Source of the DNA: Saccopteryx bilineata
Lineage: Eukaryota > Chordata > Mammalia > Chiroptera > Emballonuridae
Length of the DNA stretch: 64,000 nt
NCBI RefSeq assembly: GCF_036850765.1
Contig: NC_089495.1
Span: 196,991,847 to 197,055,846, forward strand
Direction: 5' to 3'
Below the pieces are notes generated by a model that saw nothing but the letters and a program-made list of their open reading frames with translations, made no database searches and had not been told where the DNA came from. A program made the position numbers and the translations under genes. This document shows positions 1-10,699 of this stretch, one piece after another (position 1 is the stretch's first letter; the number at the start of each line of letters is the position of its first letter).

Positions 1-494
1 GAACCGAGGTTGAGAACCCCAGCTGTAGAACCCCAGTGGAACCGAGGTTGAGAACCCCAGCTGTAGAACCCCAGTGGAACCGAGGTTGAGAACCCCAGCT
101 GGAATCCCAGTGGAACGGAGGTTGAGAACCCCAGCTGGAACCCCAGTGGAACCGAGGTTGAGAACCCCAGCTGTAGAACCCCAGTGGAACCGAGGTTGAG
201 AACTCCAGCTGTAGAACCCCAGTGGAACCGAGGTTGAGAACTCCAGCTGTAGAACCCCAGTGGAACCGAGGTTGAGAACCCCAGCTGTAGAACCCCAGTG
301 GAACCGAGGTTGAGAACCCCAGCTGTAGAACCCCAGTGGAACCGAGGTTGAGAACCCCAGCTGGAACCCCAGTGGAACCGAGGTTGAGAACCCCAGCTGT
401 AGAACCCCAGTGGAACCAAGGTTGAGAACCCCAGTGGAACCAAGGTTGAGAACCCCAGCTGGAAGCCCAGTGGAACCGAGGTTGAGAACCGGAG
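1..494. repeat. 35-38 bp minisatellite, about 13 units
   Basis: Head-to-tail copies of a unit that starts gaaccgaggttgagaacc. The 38 bp form contains agctgtagaaccccagtg; a 35 bp form lacks the 'gta'. Each unit also holds two related half-motifs (gaacc.../gaaccccag). Copies differ by a few point changes (accgagg/accaagg, cccc/ctcc). The array already runs at base 1, so its left end lies outside the window. There are no coding or CRISPR characteristics: the units are contiguous with no spacers. Confidence 0.97.
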
Positions 495-2600
495 CTGGTT
501 TGGTCACTGTCCAAACCAGGAAGAACGGTTGCTCCCACTCCTCCTTCGTCCTGTCTTCTCATCCCCTGCCTGTGTCTCCTATTGGCTGAGCCCACTCAGA
601 ACCTGTAGAAGTTAAGTTCTCTAGTACTGGTGTCAGTGCCAGTATCTGTGACTAAGGCAAGGGGGCCAGACTCAGCCCGTGGCTCCAGGTGAGCTCTGGT
701 CCTGCTCGGGTCGCAGGCCAGCTCCCCAGCATCACTGTGCTGTCCTCTCTGTTTCGGTCTTTGCTCCTGTTGGTGCTCTTTCCGTGTCTGCCTCCGGAGC
801 GAGAGCAGGTCTTGGGGTGGGAGCTTCCTCTGGGCTCTGATCTTCCTCTGATCTTTAAAAATGGAATTGCTGGGTGAAGCGGTGACTGATGTTTCAGTAA
901 ACAGGCTAAGTACAATTGCATTCTGGCTATTTCAGCTTTGACACTTCTTTGCATTCAGAATGGCATCAGCGAGGCTGGTTGGAGACCAAGTTGTTCTTTC
1001 TCCTGGGCACCCAGTTTCTTCGGGTCAGGGGCCAAAGAGTGTCAATGGAAGGGACTGTCATGCCATGCCATGCCCTTCAGCCTCTGGGCATCGCTGCGTT
1101 CCCTTTGTGGTGACACGCCGGCGTCCCTTGGTAATAGCTGCATGCTTTTAGACGCCATGAGGCAGAAAACAAGAATATGTTGGAAAGGAATGCATTGAAA
1201 AAAAGATTGACACGGAGCAAGGAGACATAAGCCTGTTGCTCAGCTGGCGGGTGCCCGGCATGTCGCTAAGGGCTTCCAGAGGTTATCTCTGTTGCCAGGA
1301 CCAGGCGCTTACTCCATACGCCCTCACTTCCCTGTCGCTGTGGCCTCTGGGGTCACACAAGAAAGGTGGTGAAGACAACACCCAGGGTGGCCTTCAGAGC
1401 CGCAGGGGACTCACACAGCTTGGAAGCCTTGCACACATCACGAAACAGGCAACGTGGCGTGAAACATGAAGTCCTCCTCGAGAGGCATTGTTTGGCAAAG
1501 ATGTTACGTAGATGAAGTTCTCTTCCATCCTGCTACCATTTTCCCCAATCCCTCCGACTTCCTACCCCGCAACCAGCTCCCTCTGCATCCGCCAGACTAG
1601 CACTGAGGGGCACTTTGACGGGAATGGACATGCCGGGCTGTGGGTGGTTATAGGACGTCATGATTCATAAGGAGCATCGCTCCCATCAGGGAATGAGAAG
1701 TAACTCCAGGAGGGTGTGGTGAGTTTCACGTTAGTGGACCTCCAGCTCCCAGTGGAGCTCCCTGACTGTGTCAGGCACACTGCCTGCAGTTGGCCTTCTT
1801 CCCAAGAGCTAGTGAGTGGATCCCAGCCCCTTCCCTCGGCTCCACATGAGCATGTGTCCCTCTTTATGGGTTTGTCAAACACCAACAGTGACAGCACTAA
1901 CCACCTTGCAGTTCAACTCATGATGCATTTAACCGGAAGGGGCTTGCGTCTGTAATGTTTGCATGAGTTGGCCCTGCGCAAGGCCTGGTGGGTCAGAGGC
2001 AGGCCTGCCCCCGCCATCCCGAGCACCCTTTCCTAGGCATTGCAGATGCGCTGGCCCCTGGGGTGCATCCAGGAGAGGGAAGGAGTGAGGCAGGACATTT
2101 CCCGTCCTTCGCTGTAGCAGCTCAACCACTTTCTTTGTATGACTTCTTCTTTTAATTTAACAATTTTATACAGCTAAAAATTGCGGCTCACAATGACCCT
2201 TCTGTGCCCTAGCAATTGACTGTCTGGATCTATTGGCTCTTCCAATCACCAGGAAACAGACACTGAGTGGTGAAGCTGGCTAATGGTTTGACCTCCGGTG
2301 GCAGGGCTGTCTGGGGCTGGCTGTCCGGGGCTGGCTGCCCGAGGCTGGTTGTGTTATGAGAGGGTGGCTGGTACGTTGCAGAGGGGTGGAGGCTCCAGGG
2401 GCGGGTTGCATTCCTTCCCCCTCCCTGCTGCTGTGCTATCGCCCTGTGCTCTGTCTGGTGGACTGTTCTGTTGGTTGCAGAAGTCCCCTTTACAGAGCAA
2501 GGGATAAGGCCTGAGTGACCAGCTTTTGCATTCAGAAGGAAACAGTTCTGAGGATTTGTGGGTATTTTTTTTTTGGCGAGCAGGGGCTGACTACTTGTTC
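495..2600. other. Unique sequence, no gene recognised
   Basis: Moderately GC-rich DNA with only short, uncorrelated open frames on both strands. I see no repeat family, no exon with convincing splice signals and no RNA gene here. Confidence 0.5.
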
Positions 2601-2692
2601 ATTGCTTTATGCCCAGGGTCTGGCATAATAACGGATACATAGTAGGCACTTGGTATACAGCTGAATAAGTGAATGAATCAATGAATGAGTTA
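2600..2692 (+). mobile_element. L2 LINE 3' end fragment
   Basis: The sequence ...ctggcataat...acatagtaggcactt...gaatgaatcaatgaatgag follows the conserved 3' tail of mammalian L2 (tggcacatagtaggcgctcaataaa, then gaatgaatga). It is old and diverged, with a short insertion inside the tail. Confidence 0.6.
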
Positions 2693-3174
2693 TGGGGGGA
2701 ATATGCCGTGCAAGCCTTGGAAGTCACGAGGCCGTAGCTTTTCCGTGGAAGAGCCGAGCTTCCGGCCCTGACGTCCCCGTCTCTGCCACGCTGGGCTGCC
2801 ATGCCTGTTTACAGGGTGCTTGTCTCTCCCACGTGGGGAAGAGGTTCAGCAGGACAGAGGTGCAGGGAGAGGGACACGCATTCCTTGTCACGTGGCTTGT
2901 GGTGGTCTCGGATCCTGGTGGGGTAGTTCTATGTGAATGAAGACGCATCGTGACGTGGTTTGTTTGTGCACAGTCTAGCCCCTACCTGGGCATCTGCAGC
3001 TTCTTTACCCCATCGCCAGCTTAGAGGTGAACTGATTAAGCAATAATGGTCAGTGAGCTTCTTCAAACTGGTCACAAGTATCTCTAGTAGCCAACAGCCA
3101 CTGGGCTCTTCTTTGCGTAAACCTATGTTGACAGCAGGGCTCCATGCTGCCCACAAATCCTCGAGTGAGAAAAA

Positions 3175-3345
3175 AAGCTTTGGTTCTAATCTTTCTCTTT
3201 CTGAGCTGTGAGACCTCCTGAGAGTCACTCCATACCTCCGAGCCCCCATTCCCTCATCTGTAGACTAGGAAGGACAGACCCACTCTCATCTCTATAGTGA
3301 GGCTTGAGTCATCAAATATATAAAAATTCTAGTGATGCAGTGATC
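3175..3345 (+). mobile_element. MIR SINE fragment
   Basis: Contains gagctgtgagacctcctgag and cattccctcatctgtagact, which match the MIR core and its 'cctcatctgtaaaatg' block in sense orientation. It is strongly diverged. Confidence 0.55.
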
Positions 3346-3379
3346 TTCCCGGATTCAGAAAAGCAGGGTATATACCATC

Positions 3380-3515
3380 AACGTTCACTGACTTCCTGAG
3401 TGGTTTTAAGGAAATTACTGAGCTCCCAGCCTTGGCTTTCTCATCTGTAAATGAGAGGTGAGGATATCTATTCACGATCCTGTCGTGCCCCGTGGGATTA
3501 CTGCCAAAGTTGAGG
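3380..3515 (+). mobile_element. MIR SINE fragment
   Basis: The run ggctttctcatctgtaaatg followed by a gaggatat block matches the 3' half of MIR in sense orientation. Confidence 0.6.
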
Positions 3516-3774
3516 GAGATGGGAAGGATGAGGAGGAGATGGGAGAATGCAACTATATATATAGTCAGGGACGCTTGCCCTCAGTTGTAGGAGAGGCCCA
3601 TGTGCCTCACGTAACTTGGGGCTGGTTTGACTGTTAGAGACCTGTTGCTTTAGGATCCCACAGAGAGAGAGAGACTAGGATACACAACTGACCAGGATGC
3701 AGAAGTGTCGTGACAATGGGACTTCTGTGATCTGAGCGGGACAGGTCCCTGCTTGAGAGGGCAGTATGAACCAA
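3515..3774. other. Unique spacer between MIR copies
   Basis: No recognised repeat or gene. It includes a short tatatatata run at about 3552-3562 and a gagagagagag run near 3663. Confidence 0.4.
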
Positions 3775-3875
3775 CCTGGGCAGAAGGGCTTCCAATCCAG
3801 TCTTCACCCCTTAACAGACGTGTGACCTCGCAGTTACATCACTTCTCTGAGCCTGAGTTTCATCATCTGTCCCCC
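3775..3875 (+). mobile_element. MIR SINE fragment
   Basis: Contains acgtgtgacctcgcagttac and gagcctgagtttcatcatctg, matching the MIR central core (gtgtgaccttgggcaagtta ... cctcagtttcctcatctg) in sense orientation. Confidence 0.65.
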
Positions 3876-3879
3876 TTCT

Positions 3880-5540
3880 GATCTTTGCTTAAATGGCACC
3901 TTTTCAAAAGGTTTTCTCTATTAATCGGTTTTATTGTGATAACAACAACAACAAGAAAGATATTGGCTTACACAACAGACATATTTTTCTTGCTCAGATT
4001 TCCCCGGATGTGGCCTGCTGGAGGCTGTGGCTCTGCCCCAGCCTGTTTCCTCATTCGAGAACGGGCGGAAGCGCCAGCCCCAGCCTGGGATGTTCAGTTT
4101 TCACGGCCGAGGTTAAAGAAGAAACCGAGTTCAACACGCAGTGCATTCAAGGCTTCCTGGTGGGTGTGGTGTTGTGTCACATCCACTCACGTTTTATTGG
4201 CCAAAGCAAGTCACATGACAAGCCTCATCTCTTGGGTTAGAGAGGTATCTCTACCATCCAGCAGGGAAGGAATACAGGTCACATGGCAGGAGCAGGAGGG
4301 AGGGAGTAATAGATTCTGAACAATAACACAACAGACCTTAACCTCTCCAACTATCCTATTTAAAGTTGCAATTGTCCCCCATGCCAGCATGCCTACCCTG
4401 ATCTGTTTTATTTTTATGTTATATTATGCTCTATCATCATTCTATGTCCTTTATTTCATTTTTAAATTGTCTATCTATATCTGACCACCCTAGAGAGTCA
4501 GATCTGTGAGGACAGCAGTTTTTATCTGTGTCCCTCCAGATGTGTCCTCCGAGTCTGGGACAGTCGCATAAATACTTTGAACTAATTACTCAATCCGTTG
4601 TGTGAAGGTGACAATGGATGATGTGTAGCAAGTGCCTGTTGGAGCATTAAACCTCCTCTTCCAAGTGTGTTCTGACCTGGATTAGATTTACCTCTGTCCC
4701 CAGGTGTGCAAGTGGCAGCACCCAGAGTGATTCTGAAGGTCACACCTGCGGGCCTGTCTCCCACAATCTTGTCTGCTGCCAAGCGCTCACCTCTCTGCGT
4801 AGATGAAATATTAGGGTGAGCGATTGGGACAGACAGTCCCCACCCTGGGAAGCAATGCTTTCCTGAGCATGTGTTTCACAGTCCAATGTGCAGTGTTAGA
4901 ACAGGAGTGTTTTTCCTTTTCTGGAAGGAGAGTGAGGAGGCCTGTTTTAAGAAATCTAAAAATAATAATCCTCCAACTACTCTCCCCTTTACCATAAAAG
5001 CTTCAATGTTCCATTTCCTGCTTTTAATACAGCTTTAATTTTGTTCTTTTCGTTGACAATTGAGCGCACATCTGACCAGTTTATGTCTAATGAGCATGCA
5101 ATTGGAGCTAAAAAATTTACCGCTTCCAACGCTGTTTAATGATTCTCATCATCGCCCCGGGCTGAGGGGACTGCGCTTCTCATCACAAACAAAGCGTTTC
5201 CCTGGTTCTGTCCCAGTGTTCTTTATTCACGGAATAGTGATGAATGACAGCGTCGAAAAGAGATTTCAAATACTCATCCCAAATCTATTTCCTGTGTACC
5301 TACTAAGTGGTTGCCTCTGTAGCAAGCAGTGGGGACCCGTGGTGAGCAGTGAGAACAGCCCCCTCCCCAGCCGTCTCGTGGAGATGGCCAGGCCTCTGGA
5401 GGATTGATCGCATCAATCATGCTGTGCAGAGCAGAGATGCAGGCGGCACTTAACGGGGCGATGGCAGAAGTCACCATCATGCGACAGCTCTATTTTTTTT
5501 TTTTAATCTGTTAATGCACAGAGCTTAAGTTTTGCAGAGA
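3880..5540. other. Unique sequence, no gene recognised
   Basis: No repeat family or exon that I can support. The open frame at 3885-4319 has no recognisable domain and no codon-level features. The stretch 5030-5160 is AT-rich with TAAT/ATTA motifs and looks less decayed than its surroundings. It could be a conserved non-coding segment, but that needs alignment. Confidence 0.4.
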
Positions 5541-5552
5541 AGAGGGGTTTTT

Positions 5553-5886
5553 TTTATTATTTGTTTATTTTTTACAGAGACAGAGAGTGAGTCAGAGAGA
5601 GGGATAGACAGGGACAGACAGACAGGAATGGAGAGAGATGAGAAGCATCAATCATTAGTTTTTCATTGCGTGTTACAACACCTTAGTTGTTCATATGTGC
5701 CTTGACCGCGGGCCTTCAGCAGACCGAGTAACCCCTTGCTTGAGCAAGCGACCTTGGGTTCAAGCTGGTGGGCTTTTGCTCAAACCAGATGAGCCCATGC
5801 TCAAGCTGGTGACCTCGGGGTCTCAAACCTGGGTCCTCCGCATCCCAGTCTGACACTCTGTCCACTGCGCCACCGCCTGGTCAGTC
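5553..5886 (-). mobile_element. tRNA-derived bat SINE ('gtggcgcagtgg' family), antisense
   Basis: Reverse-complemented SINE. On the minus strand the right end reads as a tRNA-like head (accaggcggtggcgcagtgg), followed by the central block with ggttactcggtctgctgaag and the 'aatcaatgaacaactaaggtg'-type tail. An AT-rich tail sits at the left end, and tctct/ctgtc runs precede it. It is flanked by near-identical direct repeats, gagaagaggggtttt at about 5537 and gagaagaggttttg at 5887-5900. It is the same family as the copy at 45010-45360. Confidence 0.9.
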
Positions 5887-6231
5887 GAGAAGAGGTTTTG
5901 AAGGATGTTCCCAAAGCATCTACCAGAGGGACAATTATTCAAAGTTGAACAAACAAATCTCCAGGACCTCCAGTGTGTAATTACAAATTCTTTCGATTCT
6001 TCCGAGAGCCTTCTCTGTCTAAAATATGCCACAGGTCTTTTCTTACCTTAAAGTGACTCCAGGAGCAAGGAACACCCCGAGCTGCTCCTTCTCCCACTTT
6101 CTGTGGCTCTTGTGGCATTTTCTACTCCGTCGCCCCAGCCAGAAACCTGGACTTCACCCTAGATTCTGCCCTCCATCCGCCCACATCAATGCAGTTACTC
6201 CAGCCGGTCAGTTCCACCTGCAATGTCTCCC

Positions 6232-6468
6232 ATCGCTGCAGCTCCACCCCCCCACCCCACCCCTGCCCGCCCCCGCAGCTCCACCCCCACCCCCACCCCT
6301 GCCCGCCCCCGCAGCTCCACCCCCACCCCTGCCCGCCCCTGCAGCTCCACCCCCACCCCCACCCCCACCCCTGCCCGCCCCCGCAGCTCCACCCCCACCC
6401 CCACCCCTGCCCGCCCCCGCAGCTCCACCCCCACCCCCACCCCACCCCCGCCCGCCCCCGCAGCTCTG
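6232..6468. repeat. C-rich minisatellite (about 27-37 bp unit)
   Basis: Tandem copies of a unit like ctgcccgcccccgcagctcc followed by a variable number of caccccc steps. One strand is nearly all C with regular cagctc breaks, so the minus strand carries many runs of four or more G, suited to G-quadruplex formation. No stop codon falls in the repeat in several frames of either strand, which creates long proline-rich or glycine-rich frames. I read these as an artefact of composition. Confidence 0.93.
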
Positions 6469-6599
6469 CTCAGTGGGAAGAACTCAGCTCTGTCTGGGAA
6501 CGTGGCAGCGACCTCCCGGCTTGAGATCTCAGCCCAGCCCTGGCTTCTGGCCGCTCTGCCAAACTCTGCCCCGGCCACTGCCCGCTGCCTCAAACCCTG

Positions 6600-7075
6600 A
6601 GACGGAGAGAGGGCGAGTGGGTGTCTAGGGAGGGGAAAATGGGAAGTGCGCCGGAAAGTAAAAGTAAACGTTTGTGACAGAGAAAGACAAAGTCTAGGAG
6701 GGGACAGAGAGTGAGGGGGGTGGGGGTGAAAGGGTGCGAGAGGGAGAAATCAGCTGGGTTGAGAGACAGACAAGATGCGTTTGGGGGCGGGGGTGGGCTG
6801 GAGGGAGAGAGACCGAGTGTTCTGTGAGGGGGAAAAACACGTGAGCGGGGGAGACAGAACCAAGGGAAGGATGCACCGTGGGGAGAAGCTGCAGCTATAA
6901 CGATGGGAGAGAAAGGGAGAGGCAGTGTGAGTGGAGAAGAGAGACGGATGGGAGAGAAAGGGAGAGGCAGTGTGAGTGGAGAAGAGAGACCGTAGAGAGA
7001 CAGAGGGCCTCACAGCCCAGGGCCACATGTGGCTGGAGCCCTCTCCACCGCGTTCGGCAAAGGTAGCGGGTCTCC
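6600..7075. repeat. Purine-rich tract with a 45 bp tandem duplication
   Basis: A G/A-rich stretch (agagagaga, gggag). Inside it a 45 bp unit beginning gatgggagagaaagggagag occurs twice in tandem, at 6902-6946 and 6947-6991, almost without difference. No gene is supported. Confidence 0.7.
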
Positions 7076-7081
7076 TTTTCA

Positions 7082-7474
7082 TAAGGTGACCGCCTTTTTT
7101 ACAATGAAAAGGACAAAAATAAATTGAAGATAACAGTATCGTAAATAAAAGAAACATTTTACTCATTGCAACAATAATACATTATCATATGATAAATGCA
7201 TAATAAAAACATTTGTAATGTTTTATATTGTAATGATGCTTACCTGCCTATTAATTTTTAATAGTAATTGTAAGAAGAAAAGTACTCATTTATTGAATAG
7301 ATACAAATATGTCACATCACGCACAATGCATCAACTCCGCATCAATCGAATACGGACATTTACAGATTAGTCTTCCAGTATCAGAGAGGAAGACAGGGAG
7401 GACAGTTTCCGAGGGAGGACGGAACGTACAAAAGAAGGACTGTCCTCCCTAAAGGAGGACGATTGGTCACCTTA
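7082..7474. mobile_element. Unclassified terminal-inverted-repeat DNA element
   Basis: Bounded by taaggtgaccgcc on the left and ggtcacctta on the right, an exact 10 bp inverted repeat. The interior is AT-rich with a right part full of gaggac/ggaggac motifs. The ends resemble 'ggtgacca' hAT-Tip100-like termini. No clear 8 bp target duplication is visible; a TA dinucleotide at both edges could instead be a mariner-type duplication. No coding capacity remains. Confidence 0.6.
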
Positions 7475-8364
7475 CTTTTCTGCTTCATCTGGTTTCTTTC
7501 CAGGTTCCCGTTTTCCGGGAAACGGAGACCCGACTCTCACAGTATCAGAGAGAAGCAGGTGTGGGGGCACCTGCCACTGTGTCCTGCGGAGGCTCTGGCA
7601 GGTCAGATGGAAAGCCTCCACACGTGGGATTAGGGGGCAGAGGTCAAGGGCATTATTTAGAGGTTGCTGGAAGATACCAAGATGGGTTATCTTAGAGGAA
7701 AACAGGGGAGAGGGATTCCAGCCAAACCACGTTTGACTTTCAACCCACGTCTCCTAAGCTGGAGACACCAGTTAGATTTCTATTTCGTGTCTGCCCCAAT
7801 TAAGCTTCACGTGCACGCGGAGTTGATGGTTGGAGTCTGGGCACGCATACAAGAGGCCCTGGCATGAGCAGAGACATGCAAAGTATGCACCTGAACAGCT
7901 TGCTCTTCTGCATGTTAGTTCACTTCTGTCTGTCTCCTAGTGCTGTTGACTGGCTGCAGACGGAAGGCGGAGGGTACGGGTAAGTCGTTCTTTAGGGAAA
8001 AGAGCAAGTAGAAATGTCCAAGCAGAAGGGTTGTGTTTAAACATACACTGCAGAAAGAAACCGTCTCAAACTGGGCTTACTAAGGAATGCCCAAATAGAA
8101 TGCATTGCATTAATCTAAGGCACAAGCATTTTGGTTATTTTGAAGAAAAATATTATTTGGTGTTTCAGGCTTGTCAGTCCTCGAGAATATATTAGAAAAT
8201 AAAGAAGCCGGATTGATTAAGAGCGGTTTGTGGTCTTATGCATAGGGGTTTCTGTACATAGAATACAATGTTTCCTATGACTTATCACTGGCTTGGGCAT
8301 GGTAATGTTTAATCAGTGTCAAGTTGTTTCCAAGTCAGGAGTCCCCCATCCCCCCCCAGCTTCC
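7475..8364. other. Unique sequence, no gene recognised
   Basis: Only short open frames; the longest, 7664-7867, has no domain. Base composition changes from GC-balanced to AT-rich after about 8030. Confidence 0.4.
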
Positions 8365-8500
8365 TTTCTCCCTTTGACAAACATTTTCTAAGGACCTGCT
8401 CTGCAGTGAGCTAAGTGTTGGGCACAGAGACACCGGAAAGAATTCATGTATGTGGTCCCTTAGCTTTGAGGCATGTACAGGCTAGTGAGAGATTCTGACA
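8365..8500 (-). mobile_element. Ancient L2-like repeat, antisense
   Basis: The string ttgacaaacattttctaaggacctgctc ... gttgggcacagagaca ... tgtacaggctagtgagag follows the very common mammalian 'acaaatatttattgagcacctactatgtgc ... ggagcttacattctagtg' repeat. The exact family name is uncertain; the first part matches the reversed L2 tail. Confidence 0.55.
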
Positions 8501-8899
8501 TATCACTGGAGTCTTCCCAAAGTACTTCCACATCCCTTGACTGTCTCCAAAAGCCATGGAGCGTCCTCCATTCTATAGTGTAGGTCTTAATTCCTGCTCA
8601 TTCAAAACATGACAGGCAGAAACATCTTACTCCAGCTAGGCCCAGTTGTCTGTGACTATCTCTGACTTGCTCTGAAATATCTGTTGGACTTGTCCCTCCA
8701 GTCTGTCTGCCCCATCACCACCCCTTCCACCCTGGGTATCAGTCACCCCCGGCTCTTACTTTAGACATGGCTCCGAACACGCCTGGCTCTCCCTCTCTCA
8801 GTACTTCCGACCCGACTTGTGTGTTCTTCAGCCAGGATAGTAATTTTCTCTCGGTTTTATAAACGCAAGGCATTTCCTATGGAATAACTGGGAAAGGTT

Positions 8900-9570
8900 T
8901 AAAGAAGCAAATGACTTAGCGATTCTGCCACTCAGGGTTAATCCTTTCGGATGCATTCTGCTTCTTACCTATTTCTTCTGCAATGTATATGAAGTATGTC
9001 CTTCCCAAATTGAGATCATGGTGTGCAGAGTTCTCAGTACACTATTTTTATAGTTAGAACGGATCAAAAATAGTTCTTTATGTTGTGAATATTCTTCCAA
9101 AGCATCGTATTTAGTGGTGGGTGGAACATTATTCTACTTCATAGATAACCTATAATTGACCTAATTAATTCCCAAATATGTTTTATTTTTATTTTCCCAG
9201 GTTTTTACTATTGTTCAATATATGATCAAAGGCATCTTTGCCTTACATCGTTCAATTATGAAGATAAAGTCCAAAAAAAATTGAATTCTTCAGTAAAATT
9301 ATTTGGAATCAAGCTACCACTGGATTTTATCCTTTTTATTTATTTATTTTATCTTGGCCAATAACAAGAACGAAATGGATTTTTTTTTGTTTACAGTTTT
9401 TTCTTAGTTAATAATCAGGCTGCATACATACCATCAATCATTTTAATGTTTTCTCTAAATATAGACAATCTGTTTATGTCCTTTTCCCATTTTTAAAAAC
9501 TTCCCTGATTGTATTGTATGTATTGATCTGAAGAAATATTTACCTATAAAATAGAAGCGTGCCGTTATAA
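8900..9570 (-). mobile_element. Probable old L1 3' region, antisense
   Basis: AT-rich sequence with phrases such as gtatttagtggtgg, tacttcatagataacc and ttttactattgttcaatata, reminiscent of antisense L1 3' UTR/ORF2 sequence. Divergence is high and no ORF2 motif could be read, so this is a tentative call. Confidence 0.3.
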
Positions 9571-9894
9571 ATATTATTTCTGCTTTTCCTTTTCCTGCAC
9601 TTTAGATATGCAGAAGAATTTAATTATAATGTTTATTACTAAATATTCTAATCACAAAAGTAAATACACATCCAAGCCAGAGAATTCAGAAAGAAATGGA
9701 AAGGCAGAAAGGCAGAGAAAAGCAAGCAGAGCTAAGCAATTTTGTGTTTATATTCAATATTTTTTTATATTATGCAAACATGCTATTATACGGTATGTGC
9801 ACTTCTGTAGCTCTCTGTATGTCTTTCATGATGATAGCAAATACTCTTACAGTAATTTTTTATTACCGAATAGGATATTCTACATAGGTCTTCA

Positions 9895-9990
9895 TTTCAC
9901 AAACATAATAGTCCACTAATTGCCAAGCACCGTGCTTGCTCCTGGCGGTACAGCTGTGAACAAAACCAGCACGTTCTCTGTGGTCGGACA
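9895..9990 (-). mobile_element. Ancient L2-like repeat, antisense fragment
   Basis: Carries ttgccaagcaccgtgcttgctcc and ggtacagctgtgaacaaaacc, matching the 'tgccaggcactgtgctagg ... acagcagtgaacaaaac' block also seen near 8365 and 22005. Confidence 0.55.
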
Positions 9991-10231
9991 GGGAGGTGCC
10001 GGAGAGCTGGGTGTTACTTACAGACTAAGGAGTAGACGTTTAAGAGGCCAACTGAAATTGTCTTGGGGAGCCGTGGAAAGCTGTGAAGGAGGGGGACTAG
10101 TCAGTGTTCTCTGGAGAAACAAAACCAACAGTAAATACAGAGACAGTTATAGAGCTCTAACTACGGTTACAGACATAGAGACAGAGCTAGAGAGGCAATC
10201 TGGCGTCCCCTCCTGGGCGAGGATGGCTGTT

Positions 10232-10425
10232 TCAGTGACCGCTTTCTCTGTGTCAGACGCTAACCCAGGACCTTGACATAAATCACCTCATTTTTATCTC
10301 CACCAGCCTGAGAGGTGGACGCAGTTATTGCCCCATTTTATGGGTGAAGACACCGAGGCACAGAGAGGTTGTCGTTAGCAGAAGGTCCCCGTCAGTAGCA
10401 GAGGAGAATAAGGAGCCCAGGTAGC
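10232..10425 (-). mobile_element. MIR SINE, antisense
   Basis: Contains attgccccattttatgggtg, gaggcacagagaggttgtcg and a trailing aggagcccaggtagcctg, which match the reverse complement of MIR (ccccattttacagatgagg, gaggcacagagaggttaag, aacccaggcag). Much of the element is present. Confidence 0.75.
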
Positions 10426-10502
10426 CTGTCTCCCGTGCCCCTGCGTGAGACCTGACTGTGCCGTCCTGACCCCTCCCTCTCACCAGCGCCTCACAGTTGA
10501 AT

Positions 10503-10693
10503 GTAGCGGGTCTCAAACACTGATGTGCGTCAAAGTCTCCTGGAAGGCTTGTTAAACTAAATATGTCTGGGCCCCACCCCCAGAATGTCTGATTCAGTAG
10601 AGCTGGAGTGCAAGCAAGCATCTGCAATTCTAGCAAATTCCCAGAGTAATGCTCATGACGCTCGTCCAGAGACCCCACTTCTAGAAGCACTGG
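10503..10693 (-). mobile_element. MER20 (hAT-Charlie) non-autonomous element
   Basis: Runs from gcgggtctcaaacactgatg through tgggccccacccccagaatg and gattcagtagagctgg to cacttctagaagcactg. This matches MER20 from its 3' to 5' end, with a decayed cagtggttctcaaa-type inverted repeat at both ends. I cannot match an 8 bp target duplication, consistent with great age. Confidence 0.8.
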
Positions 10694-10699
10694 TCTAGA

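Noticed and set aside
1..494. CRISPR-like array
   Set aside because: Units are contiguous without unique spacers and the DNA is mammalian.
6026..6628. 200-residue proline-rich open frame
   Set aside because: It exists because the C-rich repeat contains no stop codon; overlapping long frames occur on both strands and there is no domain.
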